From JABWAN01 sp041918175 (GTDB taxonomy: Bacteria > Zhuqueibacterota > Zhuqueibacteria > Zhuqueibacterales > Zhuqueibacteraceae), in contig JAYRWE010000088.1 in assembly GCA_041918175.1 (NCBI GenBank), forward strand, positions 146,461-210,460: a DNA stretch of 64,000 nt, written 5' to 3'. Made by a program: the position numbers and the translations under genes. This document shows positions 7,842-16,792 of this stretch, piece after piece. The first letter of the stretch is position 1; each line of letters begins with the position of its first letter. The notes under the pieces were generated by a model, which saw nothing but the letters and a program-made list of their open reading frames with translations, was not told where the DNA came from and ran no database searches.

Positions 7842-9509
7842 ATGACGCAAATCCATCGCGCGCTCCTCAGCGTGCACGACAAATCCGGCTTGCTCGAATT
7901 GGCTGCCGCACTAGCAAAGCGCAACGTCGAACTCATCGCCACTGGCGGCACGACGCGTTATTTGCGCGAGCATGGCTTCACTGTCACACCGATTGACGCG
8001 CTCACCGGCTTTCCGGAAATCCTCGGCGGGCGCGTGAAGACTTTGCATCCAAAAGTTTTCGGTGGTTTGCTTGCGCGGCGCGAGCTTGATTCGGATTTGC
8101 AGGAAGCGCAAATGCACGGCATCGGCTTGATCGACCTCGTCGTGGTCAATCTTTATCCTTTTCGCAAAGTTGTAACGCAGTCCGAAGTCACACTTGCGGA
8201 TGCGCTGGAGAATATCGATATTGGCGGCGTTTCACTCATTCGCGCCGCGGCGAAAAATTTTACGCATGTAGCCGTGCTTACGCAGCCGAGCCAATATCAA
8301 GCAGCGATGGTCGAGTTCGAACGCGAAGGTGGCGAGTTGACTTTGGCAACGCGGCGAGAGTTAGCGAGCGCGGCGTTTGCATATACTTCATCATACGATG
8401 CGACGATTAACAACTATTTGCTCTTTGCACAAAACATTGAGGCGCACGCTCCAAACAATTCCCCCCTTGAGGGGGGCCAGGGGGGTGTCGCGCTTGGCGC
8501 TGAGAAAGTTGCCAACACCCCCCTAGCCCCCCTCAAGGGGGGAACTATGGAGTTCCCTACTTCGCTCGTAGTCGCTCTTGAAAAGATTCAAACCTTGCGC
8601 TACGGCGAGAACCCGCATCAGGCCGCGGGGTTTTATCGCGACAGCTTGAGCCGCGAAGCGGGATTGGCAAACGCAAAGCAATGGCAAGGCAAGGAGCTTT
8701 CATTCAACAACATTGCCGATGCGGACGCCGCGCTCAACCTCGTGCGCATGTTCGAAGCACCGTGCTGCGCGATCATCAAACACGCGAATCCGTGTGGCGT
8801 GGGCATCGGCGCGAGCCTATCGCAGGCCTATCACAGAGCCAAAGCAACGGATCCCGTCTCCGCGTTCGGCGGCATCGTCGGTTGCAATCGCGAAGTTGAC
8901 GCCGAAACTGCAAGCGCAATTTCAGAACTGTTCACAGAGGTTGTGCTCGCGCCGCAGTATAGCGCAGAAGCTTTAAAAATTTTTGCGCAAAAGAAAAACG
9001 TGCGCGTGTTGGAATTGCCCGAGCTGCATATGAAACCGCGCGCGCGTTTGGAATTTAAAAAAGTCGCGGGCGGTGTGTTGGTGCAGGAACAGGATTTCGC
9101 CGCAGATAACGAACAAAATTTTAAATGCGTGACGCAACGCGCGCCGGCATTACAAGAAATGCAGGCTTTGTTTTTCGGCTGGAAAATTGTACGCTGGGTA
9201 AAGTCGAACGCGATTGTGTTGTGCACCAGCGAACAAACGCTCGGCATGGGCGCGGGGCAGATGAGCCGCGTGGATGCCGTGCGCCTCGCGCTTGAAAAAG
9301 CGCGCGCCGCGAAGTTTTCGCTCGAGGGAGCGGTGCTGGCAAGCGATGCGTTCTTTCCGTTTGCCGACGGACTCGAACTCGCGGCCAATGACGGCATCAC
9401 TGCGGTGATTCAACCGGGCGGCGCGCTGCGCGACGCGGAGGTGATTGCCGCGGCGAATGGACGCAAGATCGCAATGCTCTTCACGGGTGTGCGACATTTT
9501 CGGCATTGA
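7842..9509 (+). CDS. purH: Bifunctional AICAR formyltransferase / IMP cyclohydrolase PurH, with an in-frame palindromic insert
   Basis: Catalyses the last two steps to IMP. The N-terminal IMP cyclohydrolase domain (residues 1 to about 195) has SVHDKSGL, the ATGGTTRYL motif and GRVKTLHPKVFGG. The AICAR transformylase domain (about 240-555) has LRYGENPHQ, KHANPCGV, PVSAFGGIVG and the C-terminal SDAFFPFADG. About 555 residues is longer than the usual 510-530. Residues about 206-235 (SPLEGGQGG, then PLAPLKGG) are encoded by an 86-bp palindrome (8459-8544) at the linker between the domains. Start is ATG 7842 or GTG 7839 just before it. All other motifs look intact, so I expect a functional enzyme. 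Confidence 0.95.
   Translation: MTQIHRALLSVHDKSGLLELAAALAKRNVELIATGGTTRYLREHGFTVTPIDALTGFPEILGGRVKTLHPKVFGGLLARRELDSDLQEAQMHGIGLIDLVVVNLYPFRKVVTQSEVTLADALENIDIGGVSLIRAAAKNFTHVAVLTQPSQYQAAMVEFEREGGELTLATRRELASAAFAYTSSYDATINNYLLFAQNIEAHAPNNSPLEGGQGGVALGAEKVANTPLAPLKGGTMEFPTSLVVALEKIQTLRYGENPHQAAGFYRDSLSREAGLANAKQWQGKELSFNNIADADAALNLVRMFEAPCCAIIKHANPCGVGIGASLSQAYHRAKATDPVSAFGGIVGCNREVDAETASAISELFTEVVLAPQYSAEALKIFAQKKNVRVLELPELHMKPRARLEFKKVAGGVLVQEQDFAADNEQNFKCVTQRAPALQEMQALFFGWKIVRWVKSNAIVLCTSEQTLGMGAGQMSRVDAVRLALEKARAAKFSLEGAVLASDAFFPFADGLELAANDGITAVIQPGGALRDAEVIAAANGRKIAMLFTGVRHFRH
8459..8544. repeat. Palindromic repeat element inserted in frame within purH
   Basis: Two 30-bp arms (8459-8488 and 8515-8544) are inverted copies with a single mismatch, around a 26-base spacer. 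Each arm combines a short palindrome (CCCCCCTTGAGGGGGG) with AGGGGGGTGT. The element translates to the low-complexity PLEGGQGG / PLAPLKGG peptide between the two PurH domains. Similar proline/glycine C-run palindromes are scattered in many bacterial genomes; here one is exapted as coding sequence. No other copy is in this window. Confidence 0.9.
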
Positions 9510-9572
9510 AAAAATAATGAACCATATCATGTTTGAAATTCAAAACGGTCCCGAAGGAAAGGCGCAGTCCGC

Positions 9573-10604
9573 ATGAATTTCTCTTTTCAAAATCTATTTT
9601 CGAGCGATATTGCCATGGATTTGGGCACGGCCAATACGTTGGTCTACGTGCGCGGCAAAGGCATTCTCGTGAATGAGCCGAGCATTGTGGCGATTCGCAA
9701 AGTTGATCAGGAAATTGTGGCGTATGGTCACGCCGCAAAAGAAATGCAAGGCCGCACTCCCAACGAGATCATCACCGTGCGGCCGATGAAAGACGGCGTG
9801 ATCGCGGATTTCGAGTTGGCCGAAGCCATGATTCGCCATTTTATTCGTCGCGTGCAAGCTACGCGCATTTGGCGGCCGCGCATGGCGATTAGCATTCCCA
9901 GCGGAGTGACGGAAGTGGAGAAACGCGCGGTGCGTGACTCTGCTGAGCATGCAGGCGCGAAGGAAGTGCATCTGATCGACGAGCCGATGGCCGCGGCGAT
10001 CGGCATTGGCCTGCCCATTGAAGAACCGGTGGGCAGCATGGTCATCGACATCGGCGGCGGCACGACGGAGATCGCGGTCATTTCACTTTCCGGCATCGTG
10101 AATCACATTTCGATTCGCATTGCCGGCGATGAAATGAGTGAAGCCGTGGTGCAACACTTCAAACGCAATTATAATTTGCTGATCGGCGATAATACCGCGG
10201 AGCACATCAAATGCACGCTCGGTTCCGCGGCGCCGTTCAACGACAAAACTTCGATGAGCGTACGCGGGCGCGACATCGTGGCCGGTATTCCCAAAACCGT
10301 GGAGATCAATTCCATGGAAGTGCAAGAAGCCTTGGCCGAATGTGTCAACGCGATTGTCGAAGCGACCAAGCAATGCTTGGAGCGCACGCCTCCCGAACTT
10401 TCCGCGGATATTTTAGATCGCGGCATTGCGCTTTCCGGCGGCGGCGCATTGTTGCGCGGCTTGGATGAACGTTTACGCCGCGAAACCAGCTTGCCGGTAA
10501 TTGTCGCCGAAGATCCGCTCACCGCGGTGGTGCGCGGCACGGGCAAAGTGTTGGAAGCGATTCATCGCTATCAAAAAGTGCTCTCGAAAGTGAAACGCTA
10601 TTGA
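9573..10604 (+). CDS. mreB: Rod shape-determining actin homologue MreB
   Basis: Bacterial actin that polymerises under the inner membrane and positions the elongasome. The 343 residues show phosphate-1 DLGTANTLVYV (16-26), phosphate-2 DIGGGTTEIAVI near 150-163, and the adenosine motif LSGGGALLRGL near 290. The N-terminal MNFSFQNLFSS may act as the membrane-binding amphipathic stretch. GAAGGAAAGG precedes the ATG at good distance. It is the first gene of a five-gene set (mreB, mreC, mreD, mrdA, rodA), all +, with gaps of 5-34 bases, so probably one transcript. Confidence 0.97.
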   Translation: MNFSFQNLFSSDIAMDLGTANTLVYVRGKGILVNEPSIVAIRKVDQEIVAYGHAAKEMQGRTPNEIITVRPMKDGVIADFELAEAMIRHFIRRVQATRIWRPRMAISIPSGVTEVEKRAVRDSAEHAGAKEVHLIDEPMAAAIGIGLPIEEPVGSMVIDIGGGTTEIAVISLSGIVNHISIRIAGDEMSEAVVQHFKRNYNLLIGDNTAEHIKCTLGSAAPFNDKTSMSVRGRDIVAGIPKTVEINSMEVQEALAECVNAIVEATKQCLERTPPELSADILDRGIALSGGGALLRGLDERLRRETSLPVIVAEDPLTAVVRGTGKVLEAIHRYQKVLSKVKRY

Positions 10605-10638
10605 TCCCGCATTTACAATCTGAGCGATACGCTGCCCC

Positions 10639-11475
10639 ATGTTAGAGCGCCCCAGTTCCCTACTGATTTCGAGCCGTGAATACTTCGTGCTCTTCGCCGC
10701 CATCGTGGCCGCATTGGCGATTTTGTTCAACAACGACGCGCCGCAAATCGACGCCATTCGCAGTTTCGCGGTGGATCGCTATGCCGCGTTCCACGCCCTG
10801 GCGGATTGGAAAAATTGGCGCGACTATTCTCCTCAGGAAGTGAGTGCGTTGCGCGAACGCGCCTCGCAATTGTTGCTGGAGAACAGCCAACTGCGCGAAG
10901 CGTATTTTGAAAACGTGCGTTTGCGCCGCATGCTGGAATATGAACAGCGCGCACAACTCGAACTCCGCGCCGCGCGTGTTTTGTTCAAAGAAAGCAATAG
11001 CACGCCCAATACTGTCGTAATTGATTTGGGGCGAACCGCAGGCGTGCAAATCAACATGCCCGTGGTTACGCCCGAGGGGCTAGCCGGTAAAGTGGTCAAA
11101 GTCAATGATCGCACCAGTCACGTGCAACTCCTGCTGGATCGCGATTTCAGCGTGAGTGCGCGCATTCAGCGCAGCCGCGTGCTTGGCATTGCAACGTGGA
11201 TCAGTTCACAAAATTTTGAAATGACCGGCGTCGCCCGTCATGCCGACGTGGTCGCGGGTGATGTGATTGTGACTTCAGACTCCAGCGCCTTGTTTCCGCC
11301 GGGCATTCGCGTCGGCGTCGTGCTGGAGCCCAAGGTGGACAACTCCGGCATGTTTAAACAAATTCCGTTGACGCCGGCGGTCACCTTCGCACGCCTCGAA
11401 GAAGTTTTTGTGCTCATGCGGGCCAATCCGAATCTTCGCCGTGACTCGAATGCCAACGCCAACAGTGGAGGGTAA
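10639..11475 (+). CDS. mreC: Rod shape-determining protein MreC
   Basis: Bitopic inner-membrane protein that links MreB to PBP2 and RodA from the periplasm. The 278 residues have one N-terminal membrane helix (about 13-31, YFVLFAAIVAALAILF), a coiled coil around 65-105 (ALRERASQLLLENSQLREAYFENVRLRRML) and the two beta-barrel MreC domain with GVQINMPVVTPEGLAGKVV and DVIVTSDSSALFPPGIRVG. The last 40 residues are low complexity and Asn-rich. It lies 34 bases after mreB and 5 before mreD. Confidence 0.95.
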   Translation: MLERPSSLLISSREYFVLFAAIVAALAILFNNDAPQIDAIRSFAVDRYAAFHALADWKNWRDYSPQEVSALRERASQLLLENSQLREAYFENVRLRRMLEYEQRAQLELRAARVLFKESNSTPNTVVIDLGRTAGVQINMPVVTPEGLAGKVVKVNDRTSHVQLLLDRDFSVSARIQRSRVLGIATWISSQNFEMTGVARHADVVAGDVIVTSDSSALFPPGIRVGVVLEPKVDNSGMFKQIPLTPAVTFARLEEVFVLMRANPNLRRDSNANANSGG

Positions 11476-11480
11476 GCCAC

Positions 11481-11975
11481 TTGTTCAAACGCGTCTTGAA
11501 ATATGTCTTGATGTTTTCGTTTTTGTTGGCGCTTCAAATCGCTGTCGTGCCGCTGCTGGCTTTTTCCGATGTGCACCCGGATTTTATGTTGATCGGCGTT
11601 ATCCTCGCCGCGATTCGCCACGGCCCGACACCGGCGATTCTTACCGGCTTTGTGGCGGGTTTGGTTCAGGATATTGCTGTGAGCGAGTTGTATGGCTTGC
11701 AAGCCTTATCCAAAGCTATCGCCGGCTTTGTGGCCGGAGCTTTGGCCAAAGACAAAGCGAAAATTGAATTGCAGGTTGCGCTGGGGTTGGCATTGGTCAC
11801 GGCGATTACGCACAACATCCTGCGCGATACCGTATTCTATTTTGACACCGGCTTGAGTTTTTTTTATGTCTTTCTGCGCTATGTGTTGCCCAATTCGGTT
11901 TACACCGTAGTCTTTGTTGCGATCATTCAAATGTTGTGGCCGGATTCCATGCGCAACAAACCGACATTGGATTGA
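11481..11975 (+). CDS. mreD: Rod shape-determining protein MreD
   Basis: Small polytopic membrane partner of MreC. The 164 residues are nearly all hydrophobic, with about five predicted membrane helices and the family hallmark PDFMLIGVILAAIRHGPTPAI followed by GLVQDIAVSELYGLQALSKAIAGF. The start is TTG 11481, supported by GGAGGGTAAG ending just upstream and overlapping the mreC stop; no in-frame ATG would keep the first helix. Position between mreC and mrdA confirms it. Confidence 0.93.
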   Translation: MFKRVLKYVLMFSFLLALQIAVVPLLAFSDVHPDFMLIGVILAAIRHGPTPAILTGFVAGLVQDIAVSELYGLQALSKAIAGFVAGALAKDKAKIELQVALGLALVTAITHNILRDTVFYFDTGLSFFYVFLRYVLPNSVYTVVFVAIIQMLWPDSMRNKPTLD

Positions 11976-12008
11976 AGCGCAGACGTTAACCCGACGGGCT
12001 TCTGATAT

Positions 12009-13820
12009 ATGGAATGGACGCTTCAAAACAAACGCACGATTTTCAATGCCGGGTTAGCAAGCTTGTTGCTGATCTTGCTCGGCCGGTTTGCCTATGTGCA
12101 ACTCTATCGCGGCGACGAGTTTTTAGCGGAGTCTGAAAAAAACCGCGTGCGCCCCGTTGCCATCGAACCGCCTCGGGGCTTGTTGCGCGATCGTTATCGC
12201 GAAGTGATTGTCGACAACCGGCCGGCCTATGCCGTTTACGTTTTGCCGGGACAGCTTACGCGCAACAAACCCGGTTATCAAATCCTCGCCAGTGCTTTTC
12301 ATACCTCAGAAGATGATTTGCGCAAGCAAATCACGCGCACCAAACGCGGCAACTTACTTCCCACCAAGATTGAGCGTCAAATTGATTTCTCCGGTTTCAG
12401 CTTGCTGCACGAACGTCGCATCGAATTGCCCGGCATCGAGTTTCGCGCGGAGTCGCGACGCTCTTATCGCAGCGGCATCAAAGCGCCGCACCTTTTCGGC
12501 TATCTCGGCGAGATTAGCGATGCGGAGTTGGCAACTTTTGGCGAGAGTTACACCCCGGGCGATTTGATCGGAAAGAAAGGGCTTGAGCGGCAATACGAAA
12601 AAATTTTACGTGGCGTAAAAGGTAAACGCTATCTCGAAGTGGATGCGTTGGGGCGTGTTGTCGGCGATTTGGCATTGGGCCCGGACACGACTTATTCCGG
12701 CGACAATCCGGTGCCGGGCTTGGATCTAATCCTCGGAATCGACGCAGCGTTGCAACGCATGCTCGAAGCGGAGATGATGACTCATAAAGGCGGCGCCGTT
12801 GTGCTCAATTGCAAGAATGGCGAAGTATTGGCAATGGTAAGCAAGCCCGACTTCGAGCCGGATTTATTCTCTCGCCCGCTGTCGCAGCAAGAGTGGAGTC
12901 GCATGATCAACGATCCGCAAAAACCGTTGTATGATCGCATGCTGCAAAGTTTGTATCCCCCCGGCTCGACTTATAAAATGATCACGATTATTGCCGGCTT
13001 GGAAACCGGCTTGATCGACCCGAACGAGCGCGTGTTCTGTCCGGGATATTATCGTTATGGCAATCGCGCATTTGGTTGTTGGAAAAAAGGCGGCCACGGC
13101 ACAGTGGGGATGTTGCAAGCCATGGAGCAATCCTGCGACGTATATTTTTATCGCATGGGTTTAAAAGTCGGTGTCGAGAATTGGGCAAAGTATTCCAGGC
13201 TGTTTGGTTTTGGCAAAGTCACGGGCATTGATCTGGTCGATGAGCGCGGCGGCATGGTTCCCGATGAAGAGTATTTAAATCAACGTTATGGCCGCAACAA
13301 ATGGAGCAAAGGTTTGATGTTGAACCTTGCTATCGGACAAGGCGAGTTGCTGGTCACGCCGTTGCAAATGGCGTATTTCGCGATGACGCTGGCGAACGAA
13401 GGCCGCACGTTTAAGCCGCGTGTGCGCCGCGGCTATATGGATCCGATCAGTTTCAAAGAGGAATATCCCGAACCGGATACTGTCTTCATTCGCGGTGTGC
13501 AACCTAGCAGCTATGAGACGGTGAAGCGCGGCATGTATATGGTCGTCAATAGTCCGACGGGCACTGCGCGCTCGGCGCAAGTGCCGGGGGTTATTTCCGC
13601 AGGTAAAACCGGAACGGCCCAGAACCCGCACGGCGAAACGCATGCGTGGTTTATCGGCTTCGCGCCATTCGATGATCCCCAAATTGCTTATTGCATTTTT
13701 CTTGAAAACGGCGGCGGCGGCGGCGCGAATGCCGCTCCGTTTGCGCGCAAAATCATTGCGCTCTTGCATGAGCAGAACAAACTGGTGTCGCACGCTTTAA
13801 ACAAAGAAGCAGACGATTAG
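12009..13820 (+). CDS. mrdA: Penicillin-binding protein 2 (peptidoglycan D,D-transpeptidase MrdA)
   Basis: Class B PBP that crosslinks peptidoglycan for side-wall growth with RodA. The 603 residues have one N-terminal membrane helix (10-28), a PBP dimerisation domain with EPPRGLLRDR at 53-62, and the transpeptidase domain. The active-site motifs are Ser320-Thr-Tyr-Lys323, Ser375-Cys-Asp377 (usual SxN/SxD) and Lys533-Thr-Gly535. A Gly-rich GGGGGGAN stretch near 573-580 is also seen in other PBP2 proteins near the C-terminus. mreD precedes it by 33 bases; rodA follows by 27. Confidence 0.97.
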   Translation: MEWTLQNKRTIFNAGLASLLLILLGRFAYVQLYRGDEFLAESEKNRVRPVAIEPPRGLLRDRYREVIVDNRPAYAVYVLPGQLTRNKPGYQILASAFHTSEDDLRKQITRTKRGNLLPTKIERQIDFSGFSLLHERRIELPGIEFRAESRRSYRSGIKAPHLFGYLGEISDAELATFGESYTPGDLIGKKGLERQYEKILRGVKGKRYLEVDALGRVVGDLALGPDTTYSGDNPVPGLDLILGIDAALQRMLEAEMMTHKGGAVVLNCKNGEVLAMVSKPDFEPDLFSRPLSQQEWSRMINDPQKPLYDRMLQSLYPPGSTYKMITIIAGLETGLIDPNERVFCPGYYRYGNRAFGCWKKGGHGTVGMLQAMEQSCDVYFYRMGLKVGVENWAKYSRLFGFGKVTGIDLVDERGGMVPDEEYLNQRYGRNKWSKGLMLNLAIGQGELLVTPLQMAYFAMTLANEGRTFKPRVRRGYMDPISFKEEYPEPDTVFIRGVQPSSYETVKRGMYMVVNSPTGTARSAQVPGVISAGKTGTAQNPHGETHAWFIGFAPFDDPQIAYCIFLENGGGGGANAAPFARKIIALLHEQNKLVSHALNKEADD

Positions 13821-13847
13821 GCCGGAAATCGCTCTTCACAAAATCTT

Positions 13848-15080
13848 ATGCTTATTCGAAGCGGACAAAACTGGCGCGGCCTGGACAAAGTGATCATTGT
13901 CTGTGTGCTGATCCTCACTTGCGTCGGACTGATGGCAATCTACAGCGCCACTGCGAGCAAAGCGGGAACGGAGTTGTTGCAAAACAATTTTTCCAAGCAG
14001 ATCATCTGGTTTCTGCTTGGCGCGATGATCGCATCCGCCCTCGTGTTGGCACCGACGAAAGTGTTATTCAATGCTTCATACACCCTGTACGGCGTGAGCC
14101 TCGTGTTGCTCGTGCTCGTGTTATTCGTCGGCGGCGGCAAAGGCGTGCATCGTTGGTTCATTATGGGGCCGGTGCATTTTCAGCCTTCGGAAGTGGCGAA
14201 GATCGCCACGGTGCTTGCGCTCGCACGTTATCTTTCGCAAGACGTGCGCGACTTGCGCAAATTAAAAGAACTAGCGATTGCTTTCGTAATGGTGATTGTA
14301 CCGGTGGGTTTGATCATCAAACAACCCGATCTCGGCACTGCCATTGTGCTTTGTGCGATGCTTATTCCCATTTTATTTTGGGCCGGGCTTTCGCCCTTCG
14401 TCGTTTTTTTGATCGTTAGCCCGTTCGTCGCAATCATTTCGGCGTTTAATTTTTTCACTTTCGTTGCCGCCATGTTGGTCATCATCGGGGTTTTGTTTCT
14501 CACGAAGCGCCCCTTGCCCATATTGATTACAGTATTCATCGTGAATATTTTTTTCGGCGCGCTCACGCCGAGCATTTGGGGCAAGCTGCATGACTACCAA
14601 AAAACGCGCATACTCATCTTCCTTGGGTTAGAGCAGGACCCGCGCGGCACGGGCTATCAAGTGGCACAATCGCTGGTGGGAATTGGCTCGGGAGGGTTTT
14701 GGGGCAAGGGTTGGTTGCAAGGCACGCAAACTAAGCTACGTTTTTTGCCGGAGCAACACACCGACTTCATCTTTTCAGTTATTGGAGAAGAGTTCGGCTT
14801 CTTTGGCGTATCGATTGTGCTCATCACTTTTTTTGTGATGCTCTGGCGTTGCTTGCAAATCGCCAGCGAGCTGAAAAACAAGTTTCTTTCGCTGGTGGTG
14901 ATTGGAGCCGCGTCCATTCTCGGTGTGCATGTGGTGGTGAATACCGGCATGACTGTGGGCATCATGCCCGTGACCGGCATTCCCTTGCCGTTTCTCAGCT
15001 ACGGCGGCTCCGCACTTCTAACCAACATGATCATCATTGGTTTGATTTTAAGCGCGGGCGTGAAACGCTATCAGTCGTGA
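13848..15080 (+). CDS. rodA: Peptidoglycan glycosyltransferase RodA (SEDS family)
   Basis: Polytopic SEDS enzyme that polymerises glycan strands from lipid II during elongation, partnered with PBP2. About ten membrane helices are visible in 410 residues. SEDS signatures are PVHFQPSEVAKIATVLALARYL, IKQPDLGTAIVL (the catalytic-Asp region is near), PEQHTDFIFSVIGEEFGF and the C-terminal GIMPVTGIPLPFLSYGGSALL. It closes the mre cluster; the ATPase gene on the other strand converges on it 47 bases away. Confidence 0.95.
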   Translation: MLIRSGQNWRGLDKVIIVCVLILTCVGLMAIYSATASKAGTELLQNNFSKQIIWFLLGAMIASALVLAPTKVLFNASYTLYGVSLVLLVLVLFVGGGKGVHRWFIMGPVHFQPSEVAKIATVLALARYLSQDVRDLRKLKELAIAFVMVIVPVGLIIKQPDLGTAIVLCAMLIPILFWAGLSPFVVFLIVSPFVAIISAFNFFTFVAAMLVIIGVLFLTKRPLPILITVFIVNIFFGALTPSIWGKLHDYQKTRILIFLGLEQDPRGTGYQVAQSLVGIGSGGFWGKGWLQGTQTKLRFLPEQHTDFIFSVIGEEFGFFGVSIVLITFFVMLWRCLQIASELKNKFLSLVVIGAASILGVHVVVNTGMTVGIMPVTGIPLPFLSYGGSALLTNMIIIGLILSAGVKRYQS

Positions 15081-15127
15081 TGCGAAATCGAAATTTTACG
15101 CGCCGCGGTTTTTGCGCGCCGCAGTTC

Positions 15128-16555
15128 TTACGCGGCGTAATCTTCGACATCGAAGGTCATGAGTTGCTGCCGCTGCAATCTCTCCCGCAAGCGGCTCGGC
15201 ATTTTGTCGCCCACAAACACGGCTTTAAAGATCTTTCCAAACGTGCGCTTGCGAGTAAGCGCTGCTAACGCTTTATCCAACTCATTATCCAACGCGAGCG
15301 AGACGCGCTTGCTGCTCCATTTACATTCACCCACCAGGCAAATCGCGTCGTTATCTGCAAACGCGACGACGTCGATTTCGTTTTCACCCTTATCCCAATA
15401 TCCACCGACGAGATCGAACGGAAACTTCTCCGGCGCTTTCAGGCATTGTCGCTGCAGCCAATCGCGCACGAACTTTTCAAATTGGAAGCCGAAAAAATTC
15501 GGTAAATCACGTTGAATCTTTGGCAACAGCCGTACGCCGGAAAATTCTTCCAGCATGCTGGCGTTTTTATAGACGTAACGAAACCAGAAAGCGAGGAAAT
15601 TGTCACGCAAATAATAACGGCTGGTTTTGCCGTTTTCACGGCTGAAGACACTCGTCCCTTTTTCGATAAGCCCGTAGTAGTTTTGCAATTCTTCCACGTA
15701 TTTTCCCAAACTGTTGGGGGGAATGCCGCATTGCGTGGCGATGTTGTTCCATTGCGTATGCCCGCTTGCAATAGCTTCGAGGATGGAAAAATAGCGACCG
15801 TAATTGACACCCAATTCTTCAATCGTCAGTTCCTTGCCTTCATTGAACAGCAAACCGTCGTGGCGCAAAGCCAGCCGCGCCAAAATTTCCAGGCTTGATT
15901 TGCCAAACAAATGTTCTTTGGCCATGAGATAGTAATAAAACGGCATGCCGCTGAAGAGCAGATAGAGCTCCACTTGCGCGCGTGCCTGGCGCATGCCGTG
16001 ACCTTCGCACCATTGCCGCACTTCGGGAAAGGTCAAGGGCTGCAAAAGAAGCTTGCCGGTGAGGCGGCGGAATAACGGCTCCTTGCGATCTTCAAAAATA
16101 TTGTGCATCAACGTTTGCAGCGAACCAATGACGATAATATGCCCGCGAATGCCGTCTTTATGCTCATCCCAATGCTTCTGCAAAATGGAAAAAACCGCGG
16201 GATCCACATGCTGAAAATTCTGAAACTCGTCGAGCACAAAGGTGAAGCTTTGCGTTTTTAGCTTTTGAAAGAGAAAGCGAAAGAAGGCGTCAAAGTTTTC
16301 GAAGCTGAGTCCGGAGAGGTCGGGAAACTGTTCGGCGCACACTTCCGCGAATTCACTTAACAAGGCGCGCGGCTGCTTTCGCGAAACAAAAAAATAGCAG
16401 GCGGGCAGGTTCTGTTGCGCCAAGAAATGTTTGACCAGCGTGGTTTTGCCGACGCGCCTTCGTCCGGAGATCATGGTAAAATATCCAGAGGTTGCGGCGC
16501 GCTCGGAAATTTCAGCCAAGCGTTGCAGTTCTTCTTGTCGTCCGTAGAATTTCAT
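15128..16555 (-). CDS. AAA ATPase with DUF234-type C-terminal nuclease-like domain
   Basis: Stand-alone STAND-like ATPase of the family first noted in archaea (ATPase plus DUF234). From ATG 16555 the protein has 475 residues: MKFYGRQEELQRL opening, Walker A GRRRVGKTT at 31-39, Walker B FVLDEFQNF near 110, an arginine/sensor region, a winged-helix-like middle, and a C-terminal PD-(D/E)XK-like core (NEIDVVAF then LVGECKW). The open frame extends 23 codons upstream to 16624 but those residues do not fit the family. Function is unknown; suggested roles include defence or mobile-element maintenance. It stands alone, divergent from the MacA-like operon. Confidence 0.85.
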   Translation of the reverse strand: MKFYGRQEELQRLAEISERAATSGYFTMISGRRRVGKTTLVKHFLAQQNLPACYFFVSRKQPRALLSEFAEVCAEQFPDLSGLSFENFDAFFRFLFQKLKTQSFTFVLDEFQNFQHVDPAVFSILQKHWDEHKDGIRGHIIVIGSLQTLMHNIFEDRKEPLFRRLTGKLLLQPLTFPEVRQWCEGHGMRQARAQVELYLLFSGMPFYYYLMAKEHLFGKSSLEILARLALRHDGLLFNEGKELTIEELGVNYGRYFSILEAIASGHTQWNNIATQCGIPPNSLGKYVEELQNYYGLIEKGTSVFSRENGKTSRYYLRDNFLAFWFRYVYKNASMLEEFSGVRLLPKIQRDLPNFFGFQFEKFVRDWLQRQCLKAPEKFPFDLVGGYWDKGENEIDVVAFADNDAICLVGECKWSSKRVSLALDNELDKALAALTRKRTFGKIFKAVFVGDKMPSRLRERLQRQQLMTFDVEDYAA

Positions 16556-16792
16556 CGCGCTCGTACTTATTGGTATGATACGATTTGGTACGGTTAGCAT
16601 ACTGGTTTTCATGCAGAATTGCAATCTCTATATGGCGCAAAGGCAACGCGGCCGCAGAGTATGCTTCGAATCTTAAATGTGCCTCTCCATCTCAAAAATC
16701 CTTCCAACTTTCCGCTTGTACTTCCGTATAAAACTCCCGACTTTCAAAGCGTAAAATACTCCCCCAAAAAACAAAGAGGATGTGGAAGGAAA

